This document shows positions 32,085 to 43,718 of a stretch of DNA of 64,000 bases, piece by piece. The notes beneath the pieces were generated by a model. It was not told the DNA's origin, ran no database searches, and saw only the letters and a program-made list of their open reading frames with translations. Positions within the stretch are counted from its first letter, which is position 1, and each line of letters opens with the position of its first letter. This DNA comes from Telluria beijingensis (GTDB lineage Bacteria > Pseudomonadota > Gammaproteobacteria > Burkholderiales > Burkholderiaceae_D). The translations under genes were made by a program, and so were the position numbers. The DNA lies in NCBI RefSeq assembly GCF_030770395.1, contig NZ_CP132480.1, positions 2,792,855-2,856,854 on the forward strand, read 5' to 3'.

Positions 32085-32088
<4 letters not shown>
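30934..32088 (+). CDS. Class I aminotransferase homologue lacking the PLP lysine
   Basis: A 384-residue fold type I aminotransferase-like protein. Most cofactor and substrate residues are kept: VLNNPHNPTGKVFTRREL, VIVDESYEHLVF (Asp and Tyr) and the C-terminal Arg in YIRIGYI. The Schiff-base lysine is absent: where the family has S-x-S-K-x-Y-x-M-x-G-W-R, this reads SASQSYAMMGWR with Gln231. It therefore may bind PLP or an aldimine without transamination, or work as a ligand-binding partner. A single A-to-C change (AAG to CAG) would explain it, so sequence error must be excluded. ATG 30934 is the family-like start. Its TGA overlaps the next gene, a hybrid kinase, by 4 bases. Confidence 0.88.
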
Positions 32089-34310
<2,222 letters not shown>

Positions 34311-34498
34311 CGTTTCCCATCCCGGCGCCGGCGCATCGTGTCAGCACGAGCGTGCGCCGGACACACTTGGTCGCATCAAGACAACAGGCGACAAGAAATC
34401 GCGTGACAGGGCTCATGCGTCGTACATAAAATTTGCACACAAGCAAATTTATGCGCTTTGGAGAAAATCCTTGGGCATGCTGACATGGATGCTGCCTG

Positions 34499-36793
34499 AT
34501 GCCGACTTCTAACGACCTCGCCCAGTGGCGCGAGCGCGTATTCTCGACGCTGTTGCCGATCGTGTTCCTGCTGGGGGTGATCGCCGCCATTCCCGGCATC
34601 GCCCTCGTCCTCTACCAGGGGAAATGGCCGGTCGCGCTGATGGACGTGCTGGCCCTGTCCTGGCTGGTCGCCATCTGGCGCAGTACGCGCCTGTCGTACA
34701 CGGCGCGCGTGCTGAACTTCCTCGCCATGCTGTACCTGGTCGCCATCGGCCTGATGCTGGCGGTGGGTCCGGTCAGCCTGAATTACCTGATGGCGCCGCC
34801 CGCGATGGCGGTGATCCTGCTCGGCAACCGCGCCGCGCTGGCCGCGCTGGCGCTGTGCGCCGCCTGCATCGTGGCGCTCGGCGCCGCCGGCCTCACCCCG
34901 CTCTACGTGCCCGGGCTGGAAGGCACCGCCCTGCTGTCGTCGCTGGTGGTGGCGCTCAACTTCACCTGCGTCGGCGCCCTGATCACCTTCACCAGCGGCA
35001 CCCTGCTCAAGGGGATCGCCAGTTCGCTGGCCGAATCGCGCAACGCGGCCACCGAGCTCGAAGCCGGCCAGGACCGGCTGCGCCAGATGAACGCCGAACT
35101 GCGCCTGACGTCGGAAGCCATCGCGCGCCTGAACGACATGGTGCTGATCGCGCGCATGGTCGACCTGCCAGGGGCCGAACAGCCGATCATCTTCGCCAAC
35201 GACGCCTTCCTGCACCATACCGGCTACACGCGCGACCAGGTGCTGGGGCGCAGCCTGCGCATGCTGGAAGGTCCCGGCACCGACCAGGCCACGGTGGACC
35301 GGGTGCTGGCCTCGGTGGCGCGCAAGGAAGCGGTAACGGCCGAACTGCTGCTGTACACCAGCCGCGGCGAACCCTACTGGGTCGAAGCCGAGATGGTGCC
35401 GTTCGCCGGCGACCGGGGCGCGATCACGCACTGGGTGGTGGTCAGCCGCGACATCACCGAACGCCGCAACGCTGCCGCCGCCATCCACCGGCTGGCCTTC
35501 TACGACGTGCTGACCGGCCTGCCCAACCGGCGCCTGCTGATGGAGCGGCTGGGCGAGATGGTCGCCGCCGCTCAGACCACCGGCGCGCTGGGCGCGCTGC
35601 TGTACGTCGACATCGACAACTTCAAGACCGTCAACGACGCGCGCGGACACACGGTCGGGGACCAGCTGCTGCAGACCGCCGCCGGGCGCCTGGTCGAGGC
35701 GGTCGGCGCACAGGGCTGCGTGGCGCGCCTCGGCGGCGACGAATTCGTGGTGCTGCTCGGCGAGCTGGGAAGCGAGGCCTGCGTCGCGACGGCGCGCGCG
35801 CTGGCGGTCGCGGAAGGCATCCGCTGTTCGCTGGCCGAGAAGATGCCGATCGAGGGCCAGCACTACTACGCCACCACCAGCATCGGGGTGGCGCTGGCGG
35901 CGCGCCTGCCGGCCGCCATGTCGGTGCACGACCTGCTGCGCGAAGCCGACACCGCGATGTACCACGCCAAGGCGCGCGGCAGGAACGGCGTGGTGCTGTT
36001 CGAGGCCGGGATGCTGCGCGACGCCGACCGCCGCCTGACGCTCGAGCGCGACCTCGGCCTGGCGCTCGAGCAGCGCGAGCTGGCGATGCACCTGCAGCTG
36101 CAGGTCGACGCCGCCCGCCAGCCCTGCGGCGCCGAACTCCTGATGCGCTGGCGCCGCAAGGACGGCAGCTTCGTGCCGCCTGACCAGTTCATCCCGGTGG
36201 CCGAATTGAGCGGACTGATCGTGCCGCTGGGCGACTGGGCCCTGCGCCAGGCCTGCCTGGCCTGGCACGCGCTGGCCGCCATCGACCGGCCGCTGCCGCT
36301 GTCGGTCAACGTCAGCCCGATGCAGTTCCGCCAGCCCGACTTCGTGGCCCGGGTCGCGGCCATCCTGCACGAGACTGGCGTGCCGCCCGGCCAGCTGATT
36401 TTCGAAGTCACCGAAGGCCTGCTGGTCGACCGGCTCGACCACACCATCGACCGCATGCACGAGCTGGCGGCGCTGGGCATCCGGATCTCGGTCGACGACT
36501 TCGGCACCGGCTATTCGAGCCTGGCCTACCTGACCCGGATGCCCTTGTACGAACTCAAGATCGACAAGGGCTTCATCCGCGACACCCCGCACGACAAGGA
36601 CGGCACCGCGATCGTGCAGTCGGTGCTGGCCATGGCTGGCCACCTGGGGCTGCGCGTGGTCGCCGAAGGCGTCGAGACCGAGGCCCAGGCCGACTACCTG
36701 ACCCAGCACGGCAACGCCTGCATGCAGGGCTACCTGTTCCACCGGCCGATGGCGCTGGACGCGCTGCTGGCGCACCTGGGCATCGCAGCCTGA
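34499..36793 (+). CDS. PAS-GGDEF-EAL c-di-GMP cyclase/phosphodiesterase
   Basis: A 764-residue membrane protein. Residues 15-170 hold about five membrane helices. A PAS domain (about 200-325, ANDAFLHHTGYTRDQVLGRS) precedes a GGDEF domain with intact GGDEF (LGGDEFVVLLGE) and an EAL domain. The EAL signature reads ELL (CGAELLMRWRRKDG), a variant seen in active enzymes; FEVTEGLLVDR, DDFGTGYSSLAYL, LKIDKGFI and AEGVETEAQA are all kept, so both making and breaking c-di-GMP are possible. It starts 188 bases after the hybrid kinase gene, so it may have its own promoter. Confidence 0.94.
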   Translation: MPTSNDLAQWRERVFSTLLPIVFLLGVIAAIPGIALVLYQGKWPVALMDVLALSWLVAIWRSTRLSYTARVLNFLAMLYLVAIGLMLAVGPVSLNYLMAPPAMAVILLGNRAALAALALCAACIVALGAAGLTPLYVPGLEGTALLSSLVVALNFTCVGALITFTSGTLLKGIASSLAESRNAATELEAGQDRLRQMNAELRLTSEAIARLNDMVLIARMVDLPGAEQPIIFANDAFLHHTGYTRDQVLGRSLRMLEGPGTDQATVDRVLASVARKEAVTAELLLYTSRGEPYWVEAEMVPFAGDRGAITHWVVVSRDITERRNAAAAIHRLAFYDVLTGLPNRRLLMERLGEMVAAAQTTGALGALLYVDIDNFKTVNDARGHTVGDQLLQTAAGRLVEAVGAQGCVARLGGDEFVVLLGELGSEACVATARALAVAEGIRCSLAEKMPIEGQHYYATTSIGVALAARLPAAMSVHDLLREADTAMYHAKARGRNGVVLFEAGMLRDADRRLTLERDLGLALEQRELAMHLQLQVDAARQPCGAELLMRWRRKDGSFVPPDQFIPVAELSGLIVPLGDWALRQACLAWHALAAIDRPLPLSVNVSPMQFRQPDFVARVAAILHETGVPPGQLIFEVTEGLLVDRLDHTIDRMHELAALGIRISVDDFGTGYSSLAYLTRMPLYELKIDKGFIRDTPHDKDGTAIVQSVLAMAGHLGLRVVAEGVETEAQADYLTQHGNACMQGYLFHRPMALDALLAHLGIAA

Positions 36794-36850
36794 TCGCGCA
36801 GCGGCACGGATCGCCGCGATCCCGTATCATGCTTTTTTTGAACGGGAGGG

Positions 36851-38500
36851 ATGTCGATGGATGAGGTGGGAATCGTACTGGCGATGCTGCTGGCGGTGGT
36901 GGCAAGCGGCTACCTGGTGCGGATACTGCCGTTCGCCGTGCCCCTGCCGCTGGTCCAGATCGCGCTCGGCGCGGCCATCTCAGGCACCACCAGCCACGGC
37001 GTGCGCCTCGAGCCACACATCTTCTTCTTGCTGTTCCTGCCACCATTGCTGTTCCTGGACGGCTGGCGCATCCCCAAGGTCGGCCTGTTCCGCGACCGCT
37101 CGACCATCCTCGAACTGGCGCTCGGCCTGGTCCTGTTCACCGTGATCGGCGCCGGCTTCCTGATCCACTGGCTGATCCCGTCGCTGCCGCTGGCGGTGTC
37201 GTTCGCGCTGGCCGCGATCCTGGCCCCGACCGATCCGGTGGCGGTGTCGTCGATCGCGGCGCGGGTGCCGATTCCGCCGCGCCTGATGCACATCCTCGAG
37301 GGCGAATCGCTGCTCAACGATGCCAGCGGCCTGGTGTGCTTCCGCTTCGCGGTGGCGGCGGCGCTGACCGGCACCTTCTCGCTGGGCGAAGCCACGCTGA
37401 CCTTCCTGTGGGTGGCGCTGGCGGGCATCGCGATCGGCGTCGGGCTGACGGTCGCCGTCAGCGCGGCCCAGCGCATCCTCGCGGCGCGCATCGGCGAGGA
37501 AAGCGGCTCGCCGATCCTGGTCAACCTGCTGCTGCCCTTCGGCGCCTACCTCGCCGCCGAGCATGTCGCGGCATCGGGCATCCTGGCGGCGGTGGCGGCC
37601 GGCATCACGATGAGCTACGTCGAACTGAGCGGCCGCGCGCTGGCCACCACCCGCGTGCGCCGCGCCGTGGTCTGGGACACCGTGCAGTTCTCGCTCAACG
37701 GCATCATGTTCGTGCTGCTGGGCGAGCAGTTGCCGGCCATCGTCAAGGCGGCGCTCCGCGCACCCGAGCTGCCGGCGGCGCACGACGTCTGGTGGTTGCT
37801 GGGCAATGCGCTGGCGATCAGCGTGGGCCTGATCCTGCTGCGCTTCATCTGGGTGTGGGTGTCGCTGCGCCTGACCCTGCTGGCCGCGCGGCGCCAGCAG
37901 CAGGCCGTGTACCGCCCGAATCCGCGCCTGATCCTGGCCACCTCGCTGGCCGGCGTGCGCGGCGCGATCACCCTGGCCGGCGTGCTGACCCTGCCGCTGG
38001 CGATGCCGAACGGGACGCCGTTCCCGGGACGCGACCTGGTGATCTTTCTCGCCAGCGCGGTGATCGTGGCGTCGCTGGTGCTGGCCAGCGTGGGCTTGCC
38101 GCGGGTGCTGCGCGGGCTGGAACTGCCGGCCGAGCCGGCCCACGAAAGCGAGGAAGACGGGGCGCGCCACGCCGCTGCGCTGGCGGCGCTGGAAGCGATC
38201 GCGGCCACGCCGCCGCCACCCACCGCCGGCTGCGACCTCGAAGGCGCGGCCGAGATGCATGCCAGCGCGGCCGACCAGGTGCGCAGCCTGTACCAGTACC
38301 GGCTCGACGGTGGCACGGGGACCGGCATCGATCCGGACCGGGCGCGCGCCGCCGAGAGCGCGGAACGGCATTACCGCCTGGCCGCGCTCGAGCAGGAACG
38401 CGCGGTGCTGCTGCGCATGGCGCGCCACAACCAGCTATCGGACGAGATCGCGCGCAAGCTGCTGCGCGAGATCGACCTGGTCGAGGCGCGCTATCGCTGA
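36851..38500 (+). CDS. CPA1-family Na+/H+ antiporter
   Basis: A 549-residue monovalent cation:proton antiporter. Eleven to twelve hydrophobic helices fill residues 5-415, with LFLPPLLFLDGWRIPK, the ion-site region AAILAPTDPVAVSSIAARVP and the glutamate/asparagine-bearing ILEGESLLNDASGLVCFRF. The last 120 residues are a cytoplasmic charged tail (with HYRLAALEQERAVLLRMARH). GGGAGGG is just upstream of ATG 36851. It moves Na+ (or K+) out for protons in. It is not tightly linked to the gene before it (57 bases) and the 228 bases after it hold no gene. Confidence 0.93.
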   Translation: MSMDEVGIVLAMLLAVVASGYLVRILPFAVPLPLVQIALGAAISGTTSHGVRLEPHIFFLLFLPPLLFLDGWRIPKVGLFRDRSTILELALGLVLFTVIGAGFLIHWLIPSLPLAVSFALAAILAPTDPVAVSSIAARVPIPPRLMHILEGESLLNDASGLVCFRFAVAAALTGTFSLGEATLTFLWVALAGIAIGVGLTVAVSAAQRILAARIGEESGSPILVNLLLPFGAYLAAEHVAASGILAAVAAGITMSYVELSGRALATTRVRRAVVWDTVQFSLNGIMFVLLGEQLPAIVKAALRAPELPAAHDVWWLLGNALAISVGLILLRFIWVWVSLRLTLLAARRQQQAVYRPNPRLILATSLAGVRGAITLAGVLTLPLAMPNGTPFPGRDLVIFLASAVIVASLVLASVGLPRVLRGLELPAEPAHESEEDGARHAAALAALEAIAATPPPPTAGCDLEGAAEMHASAADQVRSLYQYRLDGGTGTGIDPDRARAAESAERHYRLAALEQERAVLLRMARHNQLSDEIARKLLREIDLVEARYR

Positions 38501-38728
38501 GGCGCCATACCCATTATCTGTCGATGACGCCGAGGGCGATGCGCAGCAATTGCGCGGCGAAACGACCCTGACCCCATCGACCGCCCACCGCCAGCCGAGG
38601 TAGTCGGGTAGCCAGCCATTTCTTGCACAATAGGGCTTGGACCGTGGATCAGCTCAGCAGTTCAATGCTCATCCATATCTAACGCTGACAGCGCCACCGC
38701 TGAGCGGAAACCGCTAAGCCCCTCGGGC

Positions 38729-41700
38729 TCATACCGTGCCGACCACCACGATGTCCGCCTGTTCGGGCGCACCGTCAGCGAACATCAGCAAGGTCGTGAC
38801 CTCGTCGGCATCGATCCGGTCGTCGTCGTCCTTGTTTATGTAATAGAACAGTGCGGCGCCGTCGCCGATGCCGCCATCGTCGAGCAGGAACACCAGGTTG
38901 GCGTTGCGTGCGACCTGGGTGACGTCGAACAATTTGTTGAGCTCGGTGATGATCGACGACGTGTCGCCGCTGCCGATACGGATCGGCGCCTGGGTCGTCG
39001 CTTGCGCCCCCTCGTCGGTGCTGCCGATGACGACACGGCCATCCGGACCGGCCGGCGCGGCCCAGTCGATCTCGCCGTCGTAGTCCTGGTCGAGCATGAG
39101 CGCTACCTGAAAATTGAACCGGATCTTGTCGACGCCGGACTCGAAGTTGACGACCAGGTCGCTGTCGCCTTCGCGCATGTAGTCCTCGATGCCGATGGCC
39201 ATGGACCTGGACTGCTTGACGTAGACGTCGTGCCCGGCGCCGCCGACGATGTAGGGCGTATTCAGGTCGTTGAAGGAGGCGACCAGGAAGGCGGTATTAT
39301 TGGTGGAGTCGAATACGCCGCCGGACGTCACCTGCGCCACCCTGCCGATCGCGACGCCTTCGAACTGGAACAAGCCATCGCTGCCGCCGGCGAAACGCAG
39401 CGAGCCCGCCTTCAGGTAGCCGGTGTCGGTGGTAAAGGTGTCGTCCTGCCAGCCCATCTCGTACAGGCCGGCGTGCAGGGCTTGGCCGAAGGTCAGGACG
39501 CCGGCATCGACGCCGAAGTCCGGCCCGGCCGTGTAGTCGACCGCGGTCGGCAGCGGCGCGCCGCTGGAATAGTCGCTGAGGACGAAGGTGGCGGCATCGT
39601 CCAGGCCGGTGAGCTGGGCGCCGTCGACCTCGAAGGTGGCCGTATTCGTCTCGCCCAGCAGGCCGAGGCTGATCGACATGAGCGTCGCGCCGATGGGCTT
39701 CACCCAGGGACCGTCGATCGCCTGGCTGAGCTCGTCGCCGGGATTGCCGGCGGCGTCGATCACGCGCACCTCGATGGTCGGATCCGCGTCGGCGAGGTCG
39801 ACCGCGGGCAGCGTGAAGCTGCCGTCGCCGTTGTAGTCGTCCTCGTCCAGCGTGGTCCAGGCGCTATCGCCCTTGAAACGCCATTGCACGATGCCGTCGG
39901 CAGCACCGGTGACGCCGAAGGTGATGCCGGCCTGCGGCTGCGTGGTGGACGCCTTGCCGTCCGCCTCGCCCTCGATGCGCATGAAGGACAGCGTCTCGCC
40001 CGGGGCGGTCTTATCGTAGGTCAGTGCGAGCATGACGGCATCGCTGACGTGGCCGGCCGCGTCGATCTGGCGCACCTGCAGCGCGCTGCTGCGCTCGCCG
40101 AGCACGGCCGCGTCGAACACGGCACTGCCGCTGCCGTCGTTGACGCCGCCGAATGTCCACTCCTTGCCGTCGGTGCTGTACTCCCAGCCGGTGGTGAGCA
40201 GGGTTTCCAGGCCGCCGATCACGATCCTGGCATTGCTGGTGATGCCGTCGTCATCCTCGATGCCGGTATCTTCCTCCAGCACGACGGTCGGCGCAGCCGG
40301 CGCCATGGTGTCGAGCGTGAAGGTCAGGGTCTCGCTGCGGCTGATGTTGCCGGCGGCATCGACCTGGCGCACCTCGATGGTGTTTTCGCCTTCGACGAAT
40401 ACGGGCGCATCCCTGGTCCAGGACGGCTCGGCGCCCGTGGCGCCGGGCTGGTCGTGGACAGCGTATTCGATCCGGCCACCGGACTCGATGCCGCCTATCC
40501 GGACCGCCTCGGCGTCGCGCACATGGTGCAGGTCGGCCCCGAAATGCAGGCTGGCGGGATCGGTATCGAGCGTGAACACGGGCACGGCCACGTAGCTGTC
40601 GTAGACGATTGCCTGGCTGGCCGAGGCGACCACCTTGCCGGCGGCATTGACCACGCGCAGGTAGACCGTTGTCTCCAGGTCGGCATGCGAATCGGCAACC
40701 CGGGTGCGCGCCGCGAGCGGCGCGCCTTCGCCCAGGTCGACGACCACCGCGATGACGGTCGTCCGTCCCACCGTCGACGTCGCAAGACCGTCGCTCTTCC
40801 AGGCGCTGCCGTCGAGGCTGAACTCATAGCGTTCGCCGCCGGCCAGCGCCCGTCCGCTGTGGCTGAACTCGATCCTTGCCTCTTTTACATTGGTGACATT
40901 GTCGCGCGGCTGGGCGTCGCCTTCGTCATGCTGCACGCCGAGGAAAGCGAGACGCACGGGCATCACCGGCGCTGTTCCCTGGTTCGATGGATACACGACG
41001 TCGACCGCGGCCGGCAGGCCGCCAGTGGCCAGGGCCTCGACCACGTCGTGCAGGGTCGCCTTTTGCGGCATCACCTGCAGCACCTTCGCCATGCCGCCGC
41101 CGCGCAGCAGCGATTCGAGGGTGGCCGGATCGCCAGCCGCCGCTTGCGCGACATCGGCCAGCGCCAGCACCAGGTTGACCGGTTCGGACTGGCCGCGCGC
41201 GGTATCGAACAGCGCGACCAGGGTCGTGCCGGTGGCGATGGCCGTCACTACGTTCGGATTGTCGTGCGCGATATCGACCAGGCGCGCGGTGGCTTCGACC
41301 ATGGCATCGATGTCCGCGGCGCTGGCCTGGGGGCCCACGGCCTTGACCAGGATGCGGGCGGCCTCGATCGCCGCATAACCGTCGTAGGCTACGCCGGACG
41401 CGGCGACTTCCGCGGTAAAGCGCTCGACCGCTTGCTGGCGCAGCGCCAGCAGGCCGGCGTCGGCCTGCTGGGCGCCGCGCGCGATGTACAGCGCGGCGTC
41501 GGCCATGCTGATGTGGCCCTGGGCGATGGCCTTGGTCCAGAAAGCCAGGCCCTCGCTGTCCGGGGCGCGCTCGAACAGGTTCTGGTAGATCTGGGCGATG
41601 CGGGCTTCGGTATCGGCGCTGCCGAATCGTATCGCGGCCTCTTCGGAGGCGGCGAAGGCCTGCGCGATGGTGTCGAAGTCGCCGTCGGCGCGCCCGAGCT

Positions 41701-41791
41701 GCATCGACCAGAATGCCAGGCCATCCGGGTCGGCCGGACGACCGTAGTAACCCAGATAGAACGAATTGACGATTGCTTCAACCCTGCTCAT
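38729..41791 (-). CDS. Large DUF4214 / Ig-like repeat surface or secreted protein
   Basis: A 1020-residue protein. The N-terminus has two DUF4214 units (IVNSFYLGYYGRPADPDGLA and IYQNLFERAPDSEGLAFWTK), which occur in secreted and S-layer-like proteins. Residues about 290-720 are Ig-like modules with repeated patterns DAAGN, DAAGHVSDAV, EVRQ and LTFTLDTMAPAAPTVV. The C-terminus has acid-rich Asp/Gly stretches (DQDYDGEIDW, NKDDDDRIDADEV) that may bind calcium, and ends with a hydrophobic VVVGTV. No Sec signal is present, which fits export by a type I system encoded elsewhere. Adhesion is a guess. Confidence 0.82.
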   Translation of the reverse strand: MSRVEAIVNSFYLGYYGRPADPDGLAFWSMQLGRADGDFDTIAQAFAASEEAAIRFGSADTEARIAQIYQNLFERAPDSEGLAFWTKAIAQGHISMADAALYIARGAQQADAGLLALRQQAVERFTAEVAASGVAYDGYAAIEAARILVKAVGPQASAADIDAMVEATARLVDIAHDNPNVVTAIATGTTLVALFDTARGQSEPVNLVLALADVAQAAAGDPATLESLLRGGGMAKVLQVMPQKATLHDVVEALATGGLPAAVDVVYPSNQGTAPVMPVRLAFLGVQHDEGDAQPRDNVTNVKEARIEFSHSGRALAGGERYEFSLDGSAWKSDGLATSTVGRTTVIAVVVDLGEGAPLAARTRVADSHADLETTVYLRVVNAAGKVVASASQAIVYDSYVAVPVFTLDTDPASLHFGADLHHVRDAEAVRIGGIESGGRIEYAVHDQPGATGAEPSWTRDAPVFVEGENTIEVRQVDAAGNISRSETLTFTLDTMAPAAPTVVLEEDTGIEDDDGITSNARIVIGGLETLLTTGWEYSTDGKEWTFGGVNDGSGSAVFDAAVLGERSSALQVRQIDAAGHVSDAVMLALTYDKTAPGETLSFMRIEGEADGKASTTQPQAGITFGVTGAADGIVQWRFKGDSAWTTLDEDDYNGDGSFTLPAVDLADADPTIEVRVIDAAGNPGDELSQAIDGPWVKPIGATLMSISLGLLGETNTATFEVDGAQLTGLDDAATFVLSDYSSGAPLPTAVDYTAGPDFGVDAGVLTFGQALHAGLYEMGWQDDTFTTDTGYLKAGSLRFAGGSDGLFQFEGVAIGRVAQVTSGGVFDSTNNTAFLVASFNDLNTPYIVGGAGHDVYVKQSRSMAIGIEDYMREGDSDLVVNFESGVDKIRFNFQVALMLDQDYDGEIDWAAPAGPDGRVVIGSTDEGAQATTQAPIRIGSGDTSSIITELNKLFDVTQVARNANLVFLLDDGGIGDGAALFYYINKDDDDRIDADEVTTLLMFADGAPEQADIVVVGTV

Positions 41792-42039
41792 GCTTTTCCC
41801 CTGTGTTCATTGCGGAGCCGGGCCAGTTGCCCGCACCTAGCCCAAAAGTATATCCACTTGGCAATAAATGATCACCAATTTTCTTGCCGACGACGCCAGG
41901 CGCGGCTCATCCGTTGTAGAACTGCACGCCGCCTCGCGGACGGGCGCGCCGCGGCGTTCTCGATAGTGAGTTTGCGTACAGTGAGCGCAGGATACTGCGC
42001 GTAGGATCGGCTGGAACATCATCTTCGAGCGACCCTCCC

Positions 42040-43221
42040 ATGCCCAGCGAACAACCCGACGACGAATCCGTACCCAGCGATCCGCCCACAGCCGCGCGCG
42101 CGGCCGGCCTGCGCTATGTCCATGACGACCGGCCCGGCATCCGGCGCGAAGCCATCAAGGACGGTTTCCGCTATGTCGACGCCCATGGCGAACCGGTGGC
42201 CGACGAGGATGCGCTGGCGCGCATCCGGCGCCTCGCGATTCCGCCCGCCTGGCTCGACGTCTGGATCTGCCCGCAAGCGAACGGTCATCTGCAGGCCACC
42301 GGGCGCGACGCCCGCGGCCGCAAGCAGTACCGCTACCACCCGAAGTGGCGCGAGGCGCGCGACGAGGTCAAGTACGAGCGCATGCTCAAGTTCGGCCAGG
42401 CCCTGCCGGCCATCCGCGCCGAGGTCGACCGTGCTTTAAAGCTGCCCGGCCTGCCCCGCGAGAAAGTGCTGGCGACGATCGTCTACCTGCTCGAAGCGAC
42501 CATGATGCGGGTCGGTAACGAAGAATACGCCCGCACCAATAAATCGTTCGGCCTGACGACGCTGCGCAATCGCCATGCGAAGGTCGACGGCAGCGACGTC
42601 GAGTTCAGCTTCCGCGGCAAGAGCGGCGTCTACCACAAGGTCAAGGTGCACGACCGGCGCCTGGCGCGCATCGTGGCGCGCTCGCGCGACCTGCCGGGCC
42701 AGGAGTTGTTCCAGTACGTGGACGAGAATGGCGAGACCCACGCCATCGATTCGAGCGACGTCAACGACTACCTGCGCGCCATCGGCGGCGAAGACTATAC
42801 GGCCAAGGATTTCCGCACCTGGTCGGGCACGGTACTGGCGGCGCTGGCGCTGCAGGAGTTCGAGAAATTCGATTCCGAAGCCCAGGCCAAGAAGAATATC
42901 GTGCGTGCGATCGAGTCGGTGGCCGAAAAGCTCGGCAATACGCCGTCGATCTGCCGCAAGTGCTATGTGCACCCGGCGGTGCTGGACGCCTATCTCGACG
43001 GCGCCGCCCTCGAGGTGCTGCGCGAACGCACCGAAGAGACGCTGCAGGAGGACCTGCATGCGCTGCAACCCGAGGAAGCGGCGGTGCTGGCCATGCTGCA
43101 GCAGCGCCTGCGCCGCGAGCAGGAAAACCCGCGGCCTGCCCCCGCACCGCGCAAGAAGGCGGCGGCCAGGAAGCCGGCCGCCCGCAAGGCGCCGCGCGCC
43201 GCGGCCCGCGCCGCGGCCTGA
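42040..43221 (+). CDS. DNA topoisomerase IB
   Basis: A 393-residue type IB topoisomerase of the bacterial (poxvirus-like) family, which relaxes supercoils by a 3'-phosphotyrosine intermediate. The N-terminal domain has RLAIPPAWLDVWICPQANGH and GRKQYRYHPKWRE; the catalytic domain has LLEATMMRVGNEEYARTN, the Arg/Lys of FRGKSGVYHKVKV, and the KDFRTWSGTV motif. The active-site tyrosine is Tyr309 in CRKCYVHPAVLDAY. The C-terminal tail (about 360-393) is very basic and Ala/Pro-rich (RKKAAARKPAARKAPRAAAR), a likely nonspecific DNA-binding extension. Confidence 0.95.
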   Translation: MPSEQPDDESVPSDPPTAARAAGLRYVHDDRPGIRREAIKDGFRYVDAHGEPVADEDALARIRRLAIPPAWLDVWICPQANGHLQATGRDARGRKQYRYHPKWREARDEVKYERMLKFGQALPAIRAEVDRALKLPGLPREKVLATIVYLLEATMMRVGNEEYARTNKSFGLTTLRNRHAKVDGSDVEFSFRGKSGVYHKVKVHDRRLARIVARSRDLPGQELFQYVDENGETHAIDSSDVNDYLRAIGGEDYTAKDFRTWSGTVLAALALQEFEKFDSEAQAKKNIVRAIESVAEKLGNTPSICRKCYVHPAVLDAYLDGAALEVLRERTEETLQEDLHALQPEEAAVLAMLQQRLRREQENPRPAPAPRKKAAARKPAARKAPRAAARAAA

Positions 43222-43245
43222 GCGTACGCCCGGGACGCTGCCGGC

Positions 43246-43668
43246 CTACTGGACCAGGTAGGTGACCACTTTCCAGCTGCCGTCGGCTTCGCGCGCGGTG
43301 ACCACGGTCTCGGTCACGCCGGGTCGGTTGGCATACACGGCGCCATACTGGATCACCACGTAGTCGGCTTCCGGCGCGCCGGGCAAGGTGCGCGTGTAGC
43401 GCGCATTGGTGAGCGAGCGCGACTTCAGTTCGCCCAGCGGCGCGCGCGCGCCCTGCAGCATGCCGGTCCACTGCTCGGCGGTGACGGCGCCGCGGAAGGC
43501 GCTGCCGGCGGCGCTCCAGGTCTCGGGACCCTTGCCCGCATCGGCCAGCCTGAGCCACTGTTCGGCAGCCGCCACGCCTGCCTTGCTATGGTCGGTTTCC
43601 TGCGCCTGCACGGTGGCGACGGGCATGGCGAACATCATGGCGAGGGCGATCGGTGCGAGCTGTTTCAT
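43246..43668 (-). CDS. DUF4019 domain-containing periplasmic protein
   Basis: A 140-residue protein. Residues 1-22 are a signal peptide ending at VATVQAQ, so it is exported. The rest fits DUF4019: AAEQWLRLADAGKGPETWSA, a middle RAPLGELKSRSL, and the closing VVTAREADGSWKVVTYLVQ. Function of the family is unknown. GGAG lies a few bases upstream of ATG 43668. It is convergent with the topoisomerase gene and directed the same way as pncB, which ends the same strand upstream, but a 50-base gap separates them. Confidence 0.88.
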   Translation of the reverse strand: MKQLAPIALAMMFAMPVATVQAQETDHSKAGVAAAEQWLRLADAGKGPETWSAAGSAFRGAVTAEQWTGMLQGARAPLGELKSRSLTNARYTRTLPGAPEADYVVIQYGAVYANRPGVTETVVTAREADGSWKVVTYLVQ

Positions 43669-43718
43669 GGTGGTCTCCAGAGGGTGGACAACGGGGTGGC
43701 TACGGGTAGAGCGCAGGC

